DNA from: Candidatus Berkiella cookevillensis
GTDB taxonomy: Bacteria > Pseudomonadota > Gammaproteobacteria > Berkiellales > Berkiellaceae
DNA: 64,000 nt
Assembly (NCBI RefSeq): GCF_001431315.2
Contig: NZ_LKHV02000001.1
Coordinates: 2,604,001-2,668,000, forward strand
Direction: 5' to 3'
The position numbers were made by a program, and so were the translations under genes. The notes under the pieces were generated by a model. The model made no database searches. It was not told the DNA's origin and worked only from the letters and a program-made list of their open reading frames with translations. Positions 1 to 6,987 of the stretch are shown here, piece after piece; within the stretch, counting starts at the first letter, position 1, and each line of letters opens with the position of its first letter.

Positions 1-507
1 AATACGCTTATCATCTGTATCTGGGTAAAAACCACGATGAATTTCATCTCCCATGGTGACACTTTGCACAACGACAAAACAATTGTCATGTTTAGGAGCC
101 TCTGACAGTTTCTCTTTGTCATTAAAATGTGGATATTCTGATAATAAGAAATCAAATTTCTGATTGTTAAATTTTACATCAGACAATACATGCTGATAGC
201 CACTTAGGGGGGCAATTACATTTGTGGCAATACCATCTAAGATAATTTGTTTAGCACGTTGATGATTTACACAGACCAACTTACCTCCCTCTATTTCTAC
301 AAGTTCCCAAGTATCATGGTAAGTTTTATTTGGATTTGAGCAACGAGAAAACCATACTCGGCTCCCCAAAACATTACAGCCAATCAAATTACCGGCATTG
401 GGACAATAAATGGTGTGCTTCTCTTGATTTGCTAACACAATATCTGCCAAAAAGCGTTTATAACGCTTTAGTAAGATGGCTTCTTGTAATGGGCTTGGAA
501 ACTTCAT
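1..507 (-). CDS. sfsA: Sugar fermentation stimulation protein SfsA (partial, runs off the left edge)
   Basis: I translated the minus strand from the ATG at 507 and found 169 codons open to the window edge. This is the N-terminal three quarters of a protein that usually has about 230 residues. The start MKFPSPLQEAILLKRYKRF, then CPNAGNLIGC, SRCSNPNKTYHDTWELVE, and VNHQRAKQIILDGI are typical of SfsA, which carries an N-terminal OB-like fold and a nuclease-like C-terminal domain. Its cellular role is poorly defined; in Escherichia coli it was linked to maltose gene expression. In many gammaproteobacteria sfsA lies next to dksA, as here, although here the two are divergently transcribed. The C-terminal motif region lies outside the window. 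Confidence 0.9.
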   Translation of the reverse strand, partial: MKFPSPLQEAILLKRYKRFLADIVLANQEKHTIYCPNAGNLIGCNVLGSRVWFSRCSNPNKTYHDTWELVEIEGGKLVCVNHQRAKQIILDGIATNVIAPLSGYQHVLSDVKFNNQKFDFLLSEYPHFNDKEKLSEAPKHDNCFVVVQSVTMGDEIHRGFYPDTDDKRI

Positions 508-741
508 ATCTGTTTTCTTGTGTATTTTATATAAGTTTATCACCTAATTATAAATGTAGACTAGTTTCAGTTATTATTTAAACTTAAATTTATAAGCAGT
601 GTGTATAAGTACGGTATTGTTTAAGGGTAATTAGCTATAGCCATTATAATTTATTACGTGTATATTCGCTCCTTATAATGAAAAAAACATAGTTTTATCA
701 GCTGCATAATAAATCTTATGATTGGGAACTTAATCTGAAAT

Positions 742-770
742 TTGCCATTCATAGATAAAACTGATATAGA
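742..770 (+). promoter_or_regulatory. Predicted sigma70 promoter of dksA
   Basis: TTGCCA at 742-747 and TATAGA at 765-770 are separated by 17 bases, matching the consensus at five and four of six positions. Transcription would start near 777 and leave a leader of about 40 bases before the dksA ribosome binding site. The promoter overlaps the longer in-frame extension of the dksA reading frame, which supports the shorter start at 817. The rest of 508-816 is AT-rich and shows no gene. Confidence 0.5.
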
Positions 771-816
771 TGTTCGTCGTTCCAAGGCGACCTGTTACTT
801 CAGGAAGGAGAGTGCC

Positions 817-1317
817 ATGTCTACAGAAGTTAAACGCGATGGTACAGAAAAGAAAAAAAATACAAAATCATCCAATCCGTCTGAACCCAGCACATCACAG
901 ACGCTGCTCTCTTATGGGGTAAAACCTTATGAGTCTAAAGCAGACGAAGAATATATGTGTAAGGCGCAACTAGATCATTTCCGAAATTTATTAAATATTT
1001 GGAAAAATGCCTTATTACAGGGCGGCGACGATACCATTCATGAGCTAAAATCACAGGCGGCTGAAGTCCCAGCAGATGTCAGCGATCAAGCAACGCTTGA
1101 AGAGACATTTGCATTACGCTTACGTGCCCGTGATCGCGAATACAAACTCATCAACAAAATCGATTCATCTATTAAATTGGTAGATAGTGGTGATTATGGT
1201 TTTTGTGAAGAATGTGGCATTGAAATCGGTATACGTCGATTAGAAGCCAGACCTACAGCAACGTTATGCATTGACTGCAAAACACTGGCCGAAGTCAGAG
1301 AAAAGCAAGGTCGATAG
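817..1317 (+). CDS. dksA: RNA polymerase-binding transcription factor DksA
   Basis: DksA enters the RNA polymerase secondary channel and, with ppGpp, adjusts rRNA and amino acid promoter activity. The 166-residue product aligns with E. coli DksA over its whole length apart from an N-terminal extension of about 15 charged or Ser-rich residues. The coiled-coil tip keeps both acidic residues in DVSD, equivalent to DPVD in E. coli. The zinc finger is CEECG followed by CIDC, with the conserved stretch EIGIRRLEARPTA. The start at 817 was chosen because AGGAAGGAG stands at 802-810 and the upstream extension covers the promoter. It is followed 38 bases later by a nitroreductase gene, perhaps cotranscribed. 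Confidence 0.95.
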   Translation: MSTEVKRDGTEKKKNTKSSNPSEPSTSQTLLSYGVKPYESKADEEYMCKAQLDHFRNLLNIWKNALLQGGDDTIHELKSQAAEVPADVSDQATLEETFALRLRARDREYKLINKIDSSIKLVDSGDYGFCEECGIEIGIRRLEARPTATLCIDCKTLAEVREKQGR

Positions 1318-1355
1318 TTCAGTTCACAAACAACTAAAAGATAAATTTTTATTTT

Positions 1356-2021
1356 ATGGATGTTATTTCTGCAATCAAAGAAAGGCGCTCTGTTCGGGCT
1401 TTTCTTGATAAGCCTGTATCGCAAGACACGATCGCTCAAGTTCTAGAGATCGCTAGGTGGGCTCCCTCGGGTGTGAACACCCAACCCTGGCGTGTTGCAG
1501 TACTTGGCGATCGTGTACGCAAACAAATCACTGAACGCTTCATTCTTGCGCGAGAAACGGGTGTGGCAGAAAATCCTGACTACCCATATTACCCAAGCAA
1601 TTGGTTTGATCCCTACAAAACAAGACGCCAGCAATGTGGCATGGCATTGTATGGTGCCTTAAACATTCGTAAAGATGATATAGAAAAACGAAAAGCCCAA
1701 TGGTATAAAAATTATGCTTTTTTTGATGCGCCCTGTGCCATGATTGTGTATATGGATGCAAAGCTTTGTACGGGTTCATGGATGGACATCGGTATGTTTA
1801 TTCAAAACATCATGCTAGCTGCCCGAGGCCTAGGACTGGAAACCTGTCCTCAAGCCGCACTTGCAGAGTATCCTGATATTATTCGAGCACTGTTAGGGTT
1901 ATCAACGCAATTTCATATTGTCTGCGGGCTTTCTATTGGATTTGCTGATTGGTCAGAAGCTGTTAATCAATACAGAACTGAACGAGAGACGGTTGAATCA
2001 TTTACAACATGGCATGAATAA
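1356..2021 (+). CDS. Nitroreductase family FMN oxidoreductase
   Basis: The 221-residue protein has the nitroreductase fold signature. The N-terminal FMN phosphate-binding RRSVRAF is near residue 11, PSGVNTQPWR near residue 38, and the C-terminal GLGLETCPQAAL near residue 160. Family members use NAD(P)H and bound FMN to reduce nitroaromatics, quinones or flavins; the physiological substrate cannot be read from sequence. The sequence between the two FMN motifs is longer than in minimal nitroreductases and rich in aromatic and charged residues (PDYPYYPSNWFDPYKTRR), as in the subgroup related to BluB and nitrobenzoate reductases. It follows dksA by 38 bases. No clear Shine-Dalgarno sequence is present before the ATG. 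Confidence 0.85.
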   Translation: MDVISAIKERRSVRAFLDKPVSQDTIAQVLEIARWAPSGVNTQPWRVAVLGDRVRKQITERFILARETGVAENPDYPYYPSNWFDPYKTRRQQCGMALYGALNIRKDDIEKRKAQWYKNYAFFDAPCAMIVYMDAKLCTGSWMDIGMFIQNIMLAARGLGLETCPQAALAEYPDIIRALLGLSTQFHIVCGLSIGFADWSEAVNQYRTERETVESFTTWHE

Positions 2022-2128
2022 TAATGCGCACAGCTCAAAAACCAGTTAACAAACTTGACTTTGCTTGTTTCCAAACGTTACACTGAGTCCACGATCGTAC
2101 TCAAATCTTATTTCAAGGCTCTACTTGC

Positions 2129-2440
2129 ATGAAGTTTTATAGCGCGTATGCACTCTTAATCACCACTTGGGTAATCTTGAGTATCACCGCTATTAATCTA
2201 TGTGTGGCAAATCCCGAATTCACATCTATGCTATACACATTCTTAGTCAGCCCCTTATGGGGCTTTAGCTTATTGGGGATGGGCTTAGGATTCATCATCC
2301 TATTGATTGCAACGCTCTTTAGCTGGGTTCAGCTCTATTTATTAATTACAGGCAGCATTGATCCACATTTGGCTCAATCAGATTTTTTTAAAGCACTGGA
2401 AATTTTTATGAAAACGTTATTCGGCTACAAAGCGGGATAA
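2129..2440 (+). CDS. Small membrane protein of unknown function
   Basis: The 103-residue product has two hydrophobic segments, about residues 6-27 and 38-72, the second long and Gly-rich around SLLGMGLGFIILLIATLF. A short polar tail ends in KTLFGYKAG. I do not recognise a family. It lies 107 bases after the nitroreductase and ends just before an inverted repeat. Composition resembles the neighbours, and the hydrophobic pattern supports real coding. Confidence 0.55.
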   Translation: MKFYSAYALLITTWVILSITAINLCVANPEFTSMLYTFLVSPLWGFSLLGMGLGFIILLIATLFSWVQLYLLITGSIDPHLAQSDFFKALEIFMKTLFGYKAG

Positions 2441-2456
2441 CTACTATCAAAATTTT

Positions 2457-2483
2457 CAGGGCAAACACACTGTGTTCACCCTG
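2457..2483. terminator. Inverted repeat between convergent genes
   Basis: CAGGG at 2457-2461 pairs with CCCTG at 2479-2483, with AACAC and GTGTT inside, giving an imperfect stem and tiny loop between two convergent genes. There is no long T run on either side, so termination is probable only from position. Confidence 0.4.
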
Positions 2484-2511
2484 ATATAATCAGATTAAGA
2501 GCAACGCTTTA

Positions 2512-2871
2512 CTATTTTTGTGTTGTCTTTAAATCTGGCTTGTTAAATTGGCTGGCATATTTCTGATAAAACTTACCACACTCTTTAATGCCTTCTTGCG
2601 CTGTTGCAAGTGTTTGCTCAGCGTATTCAAAAGCCTTAGGTGCTTGTTTATTAGCCCATTTCGTTTGCTGTGCCATAAACTCTTCAGGGCTTTTAGCTTG
2701 TGCTAAATGACCTAACTGTTCAGATTGAGACTGAACAAAGTCACTACCCGCTTGCAAATTTTGTTTAGCAAGATCGCTCCAGAAACGAGTACATAGCGCA
2801 CCAAACTCAAGCATGGGTTCCGTTGTTGATTTACTCATTTTAGCCCACTGTTCAAACATATTCGCTGTCAT
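2512..2871 (-). CDS. Phasin family protein (PHB granule-associated)
   Basis: Phasins coat polyhydroxyalkanoate granules and control their size and number. The 119-residue protein is all-helical and amphipathic with typical spacing: MFEQWAKMSKS, FWSDLAKQNLQAGSDF, KSPEEFMAQQTKWANKQ and AFEYAEQTLATAQEG. The start at 2871 was chosen because AAAGGGAGAA lies just upstream; a longer in-frame start at 2937 would run across the intergenic region. The gene follows phaR on the same strand with a 95-base gap that contains a possible PhaR site. It is part of the phasin-phaR-phaB-acs block. Confidence 0.85.
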   Translation of the reverse strand: MTANMFEQWAKMSKSTTEPMLEFGALCTRFWSDLAKQNLQAGSDFVQSQSEQLGHLAQAKSPEEFMAQQTKWANKQAPKAFEYAEQTLATAQEGIKECGKFYQKYASQFNKPDLKTTQK

Positions 2872-2894
2872 TGGATTCTCCCTTTGTTCTATTT

Positions 2895-2908
2895 TTGCAT
2901 TGCAGCAG
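2895..2908. promoter_or_regulatory. Possible PhaR operator upstream of the phasin gene
   Basis: The sequence TTGCATTGCAGCAG sits 24 bases upstream of the phasin start. PhaR repressors of other bacteria bind TGC/GCA-rich sites in phasin and phaR promoters, and PhaR is encoded next door. Assignment is by sequence resemblance and position only. Confidence 0.35.
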
Positions 2909-2966
2909 CTTGTGATTTCAAGGATAGACTCAATCAATCAAGTCAGTCAAACAAATTTCACACTGT

Positions 2967-3542
2967 TTATTTTTCACTCATTTCTGGCTCTTTGGCCACA
3001 TGGCTAAAATCCGCTGGATCCTTCTGATTGTTAAAAGAAGTTGCCCAGCCTTGGAAATTCTGCAACCACATTTTTTGAAATTGCTGCCATTGATTTACAT
3101 TGTTTTTGGTAAATTCTGAAAGTGCCTGTGCTGGATCGGTGCTACTCGTAGGTGCTGCGGATTGCGCAAAAATATTTTTTTGCCATGCTTGTTGTTGCTG
3201 TGAAAAATATTTCATACCTTGCTCAAACATGTCGCCAAACATGTTATGCATAGAATCACCATAAAATCGAATCATTTGCTGCAATAATTCGGTTGTGAAT
3301 AAAGGAGGGCCATTCTCTTCTTGCTCTAAAATAATTTGTAATAATGTGTTATGCGTAATATCTGCTTGCGTTCTTGCTTCGATAACACGAATTGCAACTT
3401 GCTCAATTACTAATCGTTTTACATCTTCAAGTGTAATATAGCTACTAATCGCTGTATCATACAGTCTTCTGTTTGGGTATTTTTTGATGATGCGAAAATC
3501 TTTTTCTGTATCCAAACTTGTTTCATTTGTGGTGTCAATCAT
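2967..3542 (-). CDS. phaR: Polyhydroxyalkanoate synthesis repressor PhaR
   Basis: PhaR senses PHB granules and represses phasin synthesis when no polymer is present. The N-terminal DNA-binding domain is clear at about residues 17-75: IIKKYPNRRLYDTAISSYIT, LEDVKRLV and ARTQADITHNTLLQII. It is followed by the accumulation regulatory segment FTTELLQQMIRFYGDSMHNMF. The C-terminal 90 residues are Gln- and Trp-rich (QQQQAWQKN, QWQQFQKMW), as expected for a granule-binding tail. The gene lies between the phasin and phaB genes on the same strand, with 160 bases before phaB that hold no other gene. Confidence 0.93.
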   Translation of the reverse strand: MIDTTNETSLDTEKDFRIIKKYPNRRLYDTAISSYITLEDVKRLVIEQVAIRVIEARTQADITHNTLLQIILEQEENGPPLFTTELLQQMIRFYGDSMHNMFGDMFEQGMKYFSQQQQAWQKNIFAQSAAPTSSTDPAQALSEFTKNNVNQWQQFQKMWLQNFQGWATSFNNQKDPADFSHVAKEPEMSEK

Positions 3543-3702
3543 TGATCATTATCCTAATTTTAATGGTAACTACTCATTCCGGATCACGGAACGTCCCTTC
3601 TTGAGCCATATTGAACAGAAAACAAACGTTCTTTTCGTCTATCGGGATTAGGGGGCGAATAGCCACTTTGTTATGAAATTCCTAATAACGAGAACTCATA
3701 GA

Positions 3703-4449
3703 TTAATACATGTGTTGGCCACCATTAATGGCAAAATTTGAACCTGTAATAAATCCTGAGGCATCCTCTGCAAGAAATGCAACAAGGCGTGCAATTTCAT
3801 CTGGATTGGCCAATCTGCCCACAGGAATCTGAGCAACAATTTGTTCAATCACTTTTTCCGGCATTTGTTTAACCATTTCAGTCGCAACATAGCCAGGAGA
3901 AACGGCATTCACGGTTACACCTTTATTGGCAACTTCCAAAGCAAGTGACTTGGTAAATCCATATATACCTGCTTTTGCAGCCGCATAATTGGTTTGTCCA
4001 AATTGCCCCTTTTGGCCATTGATAGATGAAATACTAATAATTCTACCAAATCCTCTGTCCATCATGCCTTGAATCACTTGGCGCGTAACATTAAAAATTG
4101 AATCTAAATTTGTGCGCAATACCATGTCCCAATTGATGAGATCCATTTTTTTTAAGGTTGTATCTCGTGTGATCCCTGCATTATTGACAAGAATATCTAT
4201 AGGGCCTACATTTTTTTCAACCGCTTCAATCAATCCAGCAGCGGATTCAAAGTTTGAAACATCACCATAAAATACTTCTATATTAAAATCTAATTCTCGC
4301 ATTTTTGCTTGCCACGCTAACGCAGCCGCACTATTGCCACCACCATTATAACCCGCTACAACACGCGCACCTCGTTTATATAATGCTTTACATATTTCTG
4401 TACCTATCCCACCTGTTCCGCCGGTAACAAGCGCTACTTTTGCTTTCAT
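3703..4449 (-). CDS. phaB: Acetoacetyl-CoA reductase PhaB
   Basis: PhaB reduces acetoacetyl-CoA to (R)-3-hydroxybutyryl-CoA with NADPH, the step before polymerisation to PHB. The 248-residue short-chain dehydrogenase has the Rossmann motif VTGGTGGIGTEI, the structural NNAGITRD, and the catalytic SISSINGQKGQ / YAAAK set. The C-terminus PVGRLANPDEIARLV and ITGSNFAINGGQHMY is characteristic of PhaB rather than FabG. The start at 4449 follows AAGGGAT; an upstream in-frame start at 4509 lacks a ribosome site. No PHA synthase (phaC) or thiolase is in the window. Confidence 0.93.
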   Translation of the reverse strand: MKAKVALVTGGTGGIGTEICKALYKRGARVVAGYNGGGNSAAALAWQAKMRELDFNIEVFYGDVSNFESAAGLIEAVEKNVGPIDILVNNAGITRDTTLKKMDLINWDMVLRTNLDSIFNVTRQVIQGMMDRGFGRIISISSINGQKGQFGQTNYAAAKAGIYGFTKSLALEVANKGVTVNAVSPGYVATEMVKQMPEKVIEQIVAQIPVGRLANPDEIARLVAFLAEDASGFITGSNFAINGGQHMY

Positions 4450-4522
4450 TGTGCGAATCCCTTTTGCTGATTGGCCATAAACTGAAGTTTTAACATAATA
4501 CAAGATCAACTGCCAAACTAAA

Positions 4523-6475
4523 CTATTTTTTTGACTTATGTTTTATTAAGTCTTCTATCACATCTGCTTCTGCCAGTGTAGAAACATCACCCAGCTGATC
4601 CAGTTCATTATTAGCTATTTTTCTAAGTATTCTTCTCATAATTTTACCAGAGCGCGTCTTCGGTAATCGAGGTGCCCACTGAATAGCTTCAGGTCTAGCG
4701 AATTTTCCAATTGTATGTGCTACCAAGTCTTGCAATGCATTTTCAAGTGCTAAAGACCACTGTTCCTTGTTATTCAATGTAACAAAAGCATATAAAGCTT
4801 CCCCCTTAATTTCATGCGGCACACCAACAACAGCAGCTTCACTGACTTTTGGATGTTGTATTAATGCACTTTCAATTTCAGCAGTGCCTAAACGATGCCC
4901 AGACACATTAATGACATCATCCATTCGGCCTGTTATCCAGTAATCTCCCTCAGCATCGCAATAAGCGCCATCTCCTGTACAATATTTGCCCGGAAATTGT
5001 TTAAAGTAAGTGTTCTGAAACCGAGCATGATCTTGATACACCGTTCTCATTTGTCCTGGCCAACTGCTCTCAATCAGTAGTGCGCCTTTTTCATTTGCAG
5101 TACAATTTTTCCCCTCTTGAGAAATGATGCTAGGTTTGATCCCAAAAAAAGGTAAACACGCAGCCCCAGGCTTTTGATGACTGATGTAAGGCAAAGGTGC
5201 CATTAAAACGCCCCCTGTTTCCGTTTGCCACCATGTATCAACAATCCAACACTTCGCATTACCTACAGAATGATGGTACCAATGCCAAGCTTCTGGGTTA
5301 ATGGGTTCTCCGACTGTTCCCAGGACACGCAAGCTATCCCTTTTAGAAGTTGTTAATGGTTGCTCACCTTGTGCCATCAAGGCACGAATAGCTGTAGGTG
5401 CCGTATAAAAAATATTGACTTGATAGCGATCAATTAATTTCCATACCAAACTAGGATCAGGACCTGTCAAAACGCCTTCATAAATAACACTACTTGCACC
5501 ATTGGCCAATGGACCATACACGGTATAGCTATGCCCTGTTATCCAGCCAATATCTGCCGTACACCAATACACATCATTGATTCGATAATCAAATACATAA
5601 CGATGCGTCATTGCTGCATAAAGCAAATATCCTCCCTGTGTATGCACCACACCCTTAGGTCTGCCAGTTGAACCAGATGTATACAAAATAAATAAAGGAT
5701 CTTCGGCATCCATCCACTCTGGCTCACAGACAGATGATTCATGTAATGAATATTCGTGATACCAATAATCTCTCTTGGAATGCATTTTTATTTTGCGTCC
5801 GCTGTTCTTCAGCACCAATACTTTGGCCTTGTGTGCATAGAGTGCTAATGCTTCGTCTACACCTTCTTTGAGCGGAAACATTTTATTGCCACGCACAGCA
5901 TCATCTGCAGTCACAATATATTTACAATTTGCATCTACAATTCTTTGGCCGAGCGCATGCGCTGAGAATCCTGCAAAAACAACTGAATGAATCGCACCGA
6001 TCCTTGCACATGCCAACATTGCTACAATTGTGCTTACTATCATAGGCATGTATACACAAACAACGTCACCCTTTTGAACGCCTAATTTTTTAAGCGTGTT
6101 TGCAAATTGGCATACTTGCTCATAAAGCTCACCGTAAGTAATGGCCTGTTGACGCTGCGCACCATCTCCTTCCCAATAGTACGCAATTTGATTTTGACGT
6201 TGCGGCAAATGTCTATCCAGACAATTATAAGAAACATTCAGTTTTGCATCCAAAAACCAATTAATTTTTGCCTCAGATAAATCAATTTCAGAAACTTCTT
6301 GCCAAGGTTTAAACCAAGTGACAAAACGCTTAGCTTGCTCACTCCAAAATAAATCTGGATTCTTCAGAGAATCTGTATACCATTTTTCATAAGTTGCAAG
6401 ATCCAAGGCTTTTCCTATCGCATTCTGAGCATCTATAGTTTGTTTATTTACTTCTGTTATTGATTGAACTGTCAT
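4523..6475 (-). CDS. acs: Acetyl-coenzyme A synthetase
   Basis: Acs activates acetate to acetyl-CoA through acetyl-AMP, which can feed the PhaB step next door. The 650-residue product shows the whole adenylate-forming series: the N-terminal cap SEQAKRFVTWFKPW, the P-loop YTSGSTGRPKG, the acetate-pocket Trp in WWQTETGG, the hinge ITGRMDDVINVSGHRLGT, and the C-terminal acetylatable lysine in PKTRSGKIMRR. The end TLAEADVIEDLI is typical of Acs rather than propionyl-CoA synthetase. The start at 6475 was chosen because GAGGGAA precedes it and overlaps an alternative ATG 12 bases upstream. It lies 73 bases before phaB on the same strand. Confidence 0.93.
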   Translation of the reverse strand: MTVQSITEVNKQTIDAQNAIGKALDLATYEKWYTDSLKNPDLFWSEQAKRFVTWFKPWQEVSEIDLSEAKINWFLDAKLNVSYNCLDRHLPQRQNQIAYYWEGDGAQRQQAITYGELYEQVCQFANTLKKLGVQKGDVVCVYMPMIVSTIVAMLACARIGAIHSVVFAGFSAHALGQRIVDANCKYIVTADDAVRGNKMFPLKEGVDEALALYAHKAKVLVLKNSGRKIKMHSKRDYWYHEYSLHESSVCEPEWMDAEDPLFILYTSGSTGRPKGVVHTQGGYLLYAAMTHRYVFDYRINDVYWCTADIGWITGHSYTVYGPLANGASSVIYEGVLTGPDPSLVWKLIDRYQVNIFYTAPTAIRALMAQGEQPLTTSKRDSLRVLGTVGEPINPEAWHWYHHSVGNAKCWIVDTWWQTETGGVLMAPLPYISHQKPGAACLPFFGIKPSIISQEGKNCTANEKGALLIESSWPGQMRTVYQDHARFQNTYFKQFPGKYCTGDGAYCDAEGDYWITGRMDDVINVSGHRLGTAEIESALIQHPKVSEAAVVGVPHEIKGEALYAFVTLNNKEQWSLALENALQDLVAHTIGKFARPEAIQWAPRLPKTRSGKIMRRILRKIANNELDQLGDVSTLAEADVIEDLIKHKSKK

Positions 6476-6554
6476 CGTTTCCCTCATTTTTTAGCACATT
6501 TTTAGCATTTTTTGTTTTTATTTCTCTAACTATCTGTGGATAAGTCGCAAAATT

Positions 6555-6583
6555 TTGACGTAACGAAAAAACATAGGTACATT
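6555..6583 (+). promoter_or_regulatory. Predicted promoter and direct repeat upstream of the GG-leader peptide gene
   Basis: TTGACG at 6555-6560 and TACATT at 6578-6583 are 17 bases apart, a good sigma70 match at -35 and moderate at -10. GTACATTG occurs twice, at 6577-6584 and 6590-6597, 13 bases apart, overlapping the -10 box and start region. This is a possible regulator site. The region is shared with the divergent acs gene. Confidence 0.45.
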
Positions 6584-6644
6584 GCATCCGTACATTGTAG
6601 ATGTATACACATTTTTTTAAAAACGCAGCGCGAGGTATGGAATT

Positions 6645-6938
6645 ATGCGTACATTAAGTCAAATGGAACTTCAATCAATTTCTGGTGGTAATTTAGATAA
6701 ACCATTGCTGCAATCAAGCTTTTCTGATGCTGCAACTTTCTATGGAATCTTTAGCGGTTTTACTTATGGGTTGGCTCAGGGTGCAGAACTATTCAGCTAC
6801 ACTGTGCGCGGATTTGATGTTGGTAAACTGCTTAGCCAAACTGCAGGTGGCGCAGCTGGCGCAGCAATAGGTGGTTTACTTGCTAGCTTAGCTACTCATT
6901 ATGTTATTCCTGCTGCAACAGGTCTCATTGGAGACTAA
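6645..6938 (+). CDS. Bacteriocin-like peptide with double-glycine leader
   Basis: The first 15 residues, MRTLSQMELQSISGG, match the double-glycine secretion leader pattern LSxxELxxIxGG cut by peptidase-containing ABC exporters. The remaining 82 residues are small, Gly/Ala-rich and hydrophobic, with a strongly membrane-active segment (AGGAAGAAIGGLLASLATHY) typical of class II bacteriocins and microcins of the colicin V type. The start at 6645 follows CGAGGT. It is the only plus-strand gene between acs and pgi, with its own promoter and terminator. No exporter or immunity gene is adjacent; the antisense flanking genes are housekeeping. Its toxic or signalling role is inferred; the leader motif is visible. 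Confidence 0.75.
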   Translation: MRTLSQMELQSISGGNLDKPLLQSSFSDAATFYGIFSGFTYGLAQGAELFSYTVRGFDVGKLLSQTAGGAAGAAIGGLLASLATHYVIPAATGLIGD

Positions 6939-6970
6939 AAGCAACACAAATCACTTTGTATTGCTTTTTG
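6937..6970 (+). terminator. Rho-independent terminator of the GG-leader peptide gene
   Basis: AAAAGCAA (6937-6944) and ACAAA (6946-6950) pair with TTTGT (6955-6959) and TTGCTTTT (6961-6968), with one mismatch and a four-base loop. The 3' arm ends in a run of T. It begins at the stop codon of the peptide gene. Confidence 0.75.
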
Positions 6971-6987
6971 CCACACAGCATTGATGT

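Noticed and set aside
330-581. Plus-strand frame at the left edge
   Set aside because: It is antisense to a clear sfsA coding region on the minus strand.
742-816. 25-residue N-terminal extension of DksA from a TTG codon
   Set aside because: It overlaps the predicted promoter, and AGGAAGGAG points to the ATG at 817.
4523-6475. Propionyl-CoA synthetase
   Set aside because: The C-terminal TLAEADVIEDLI and the WWQTETGG context fit acetyl-CoA synthetase better.
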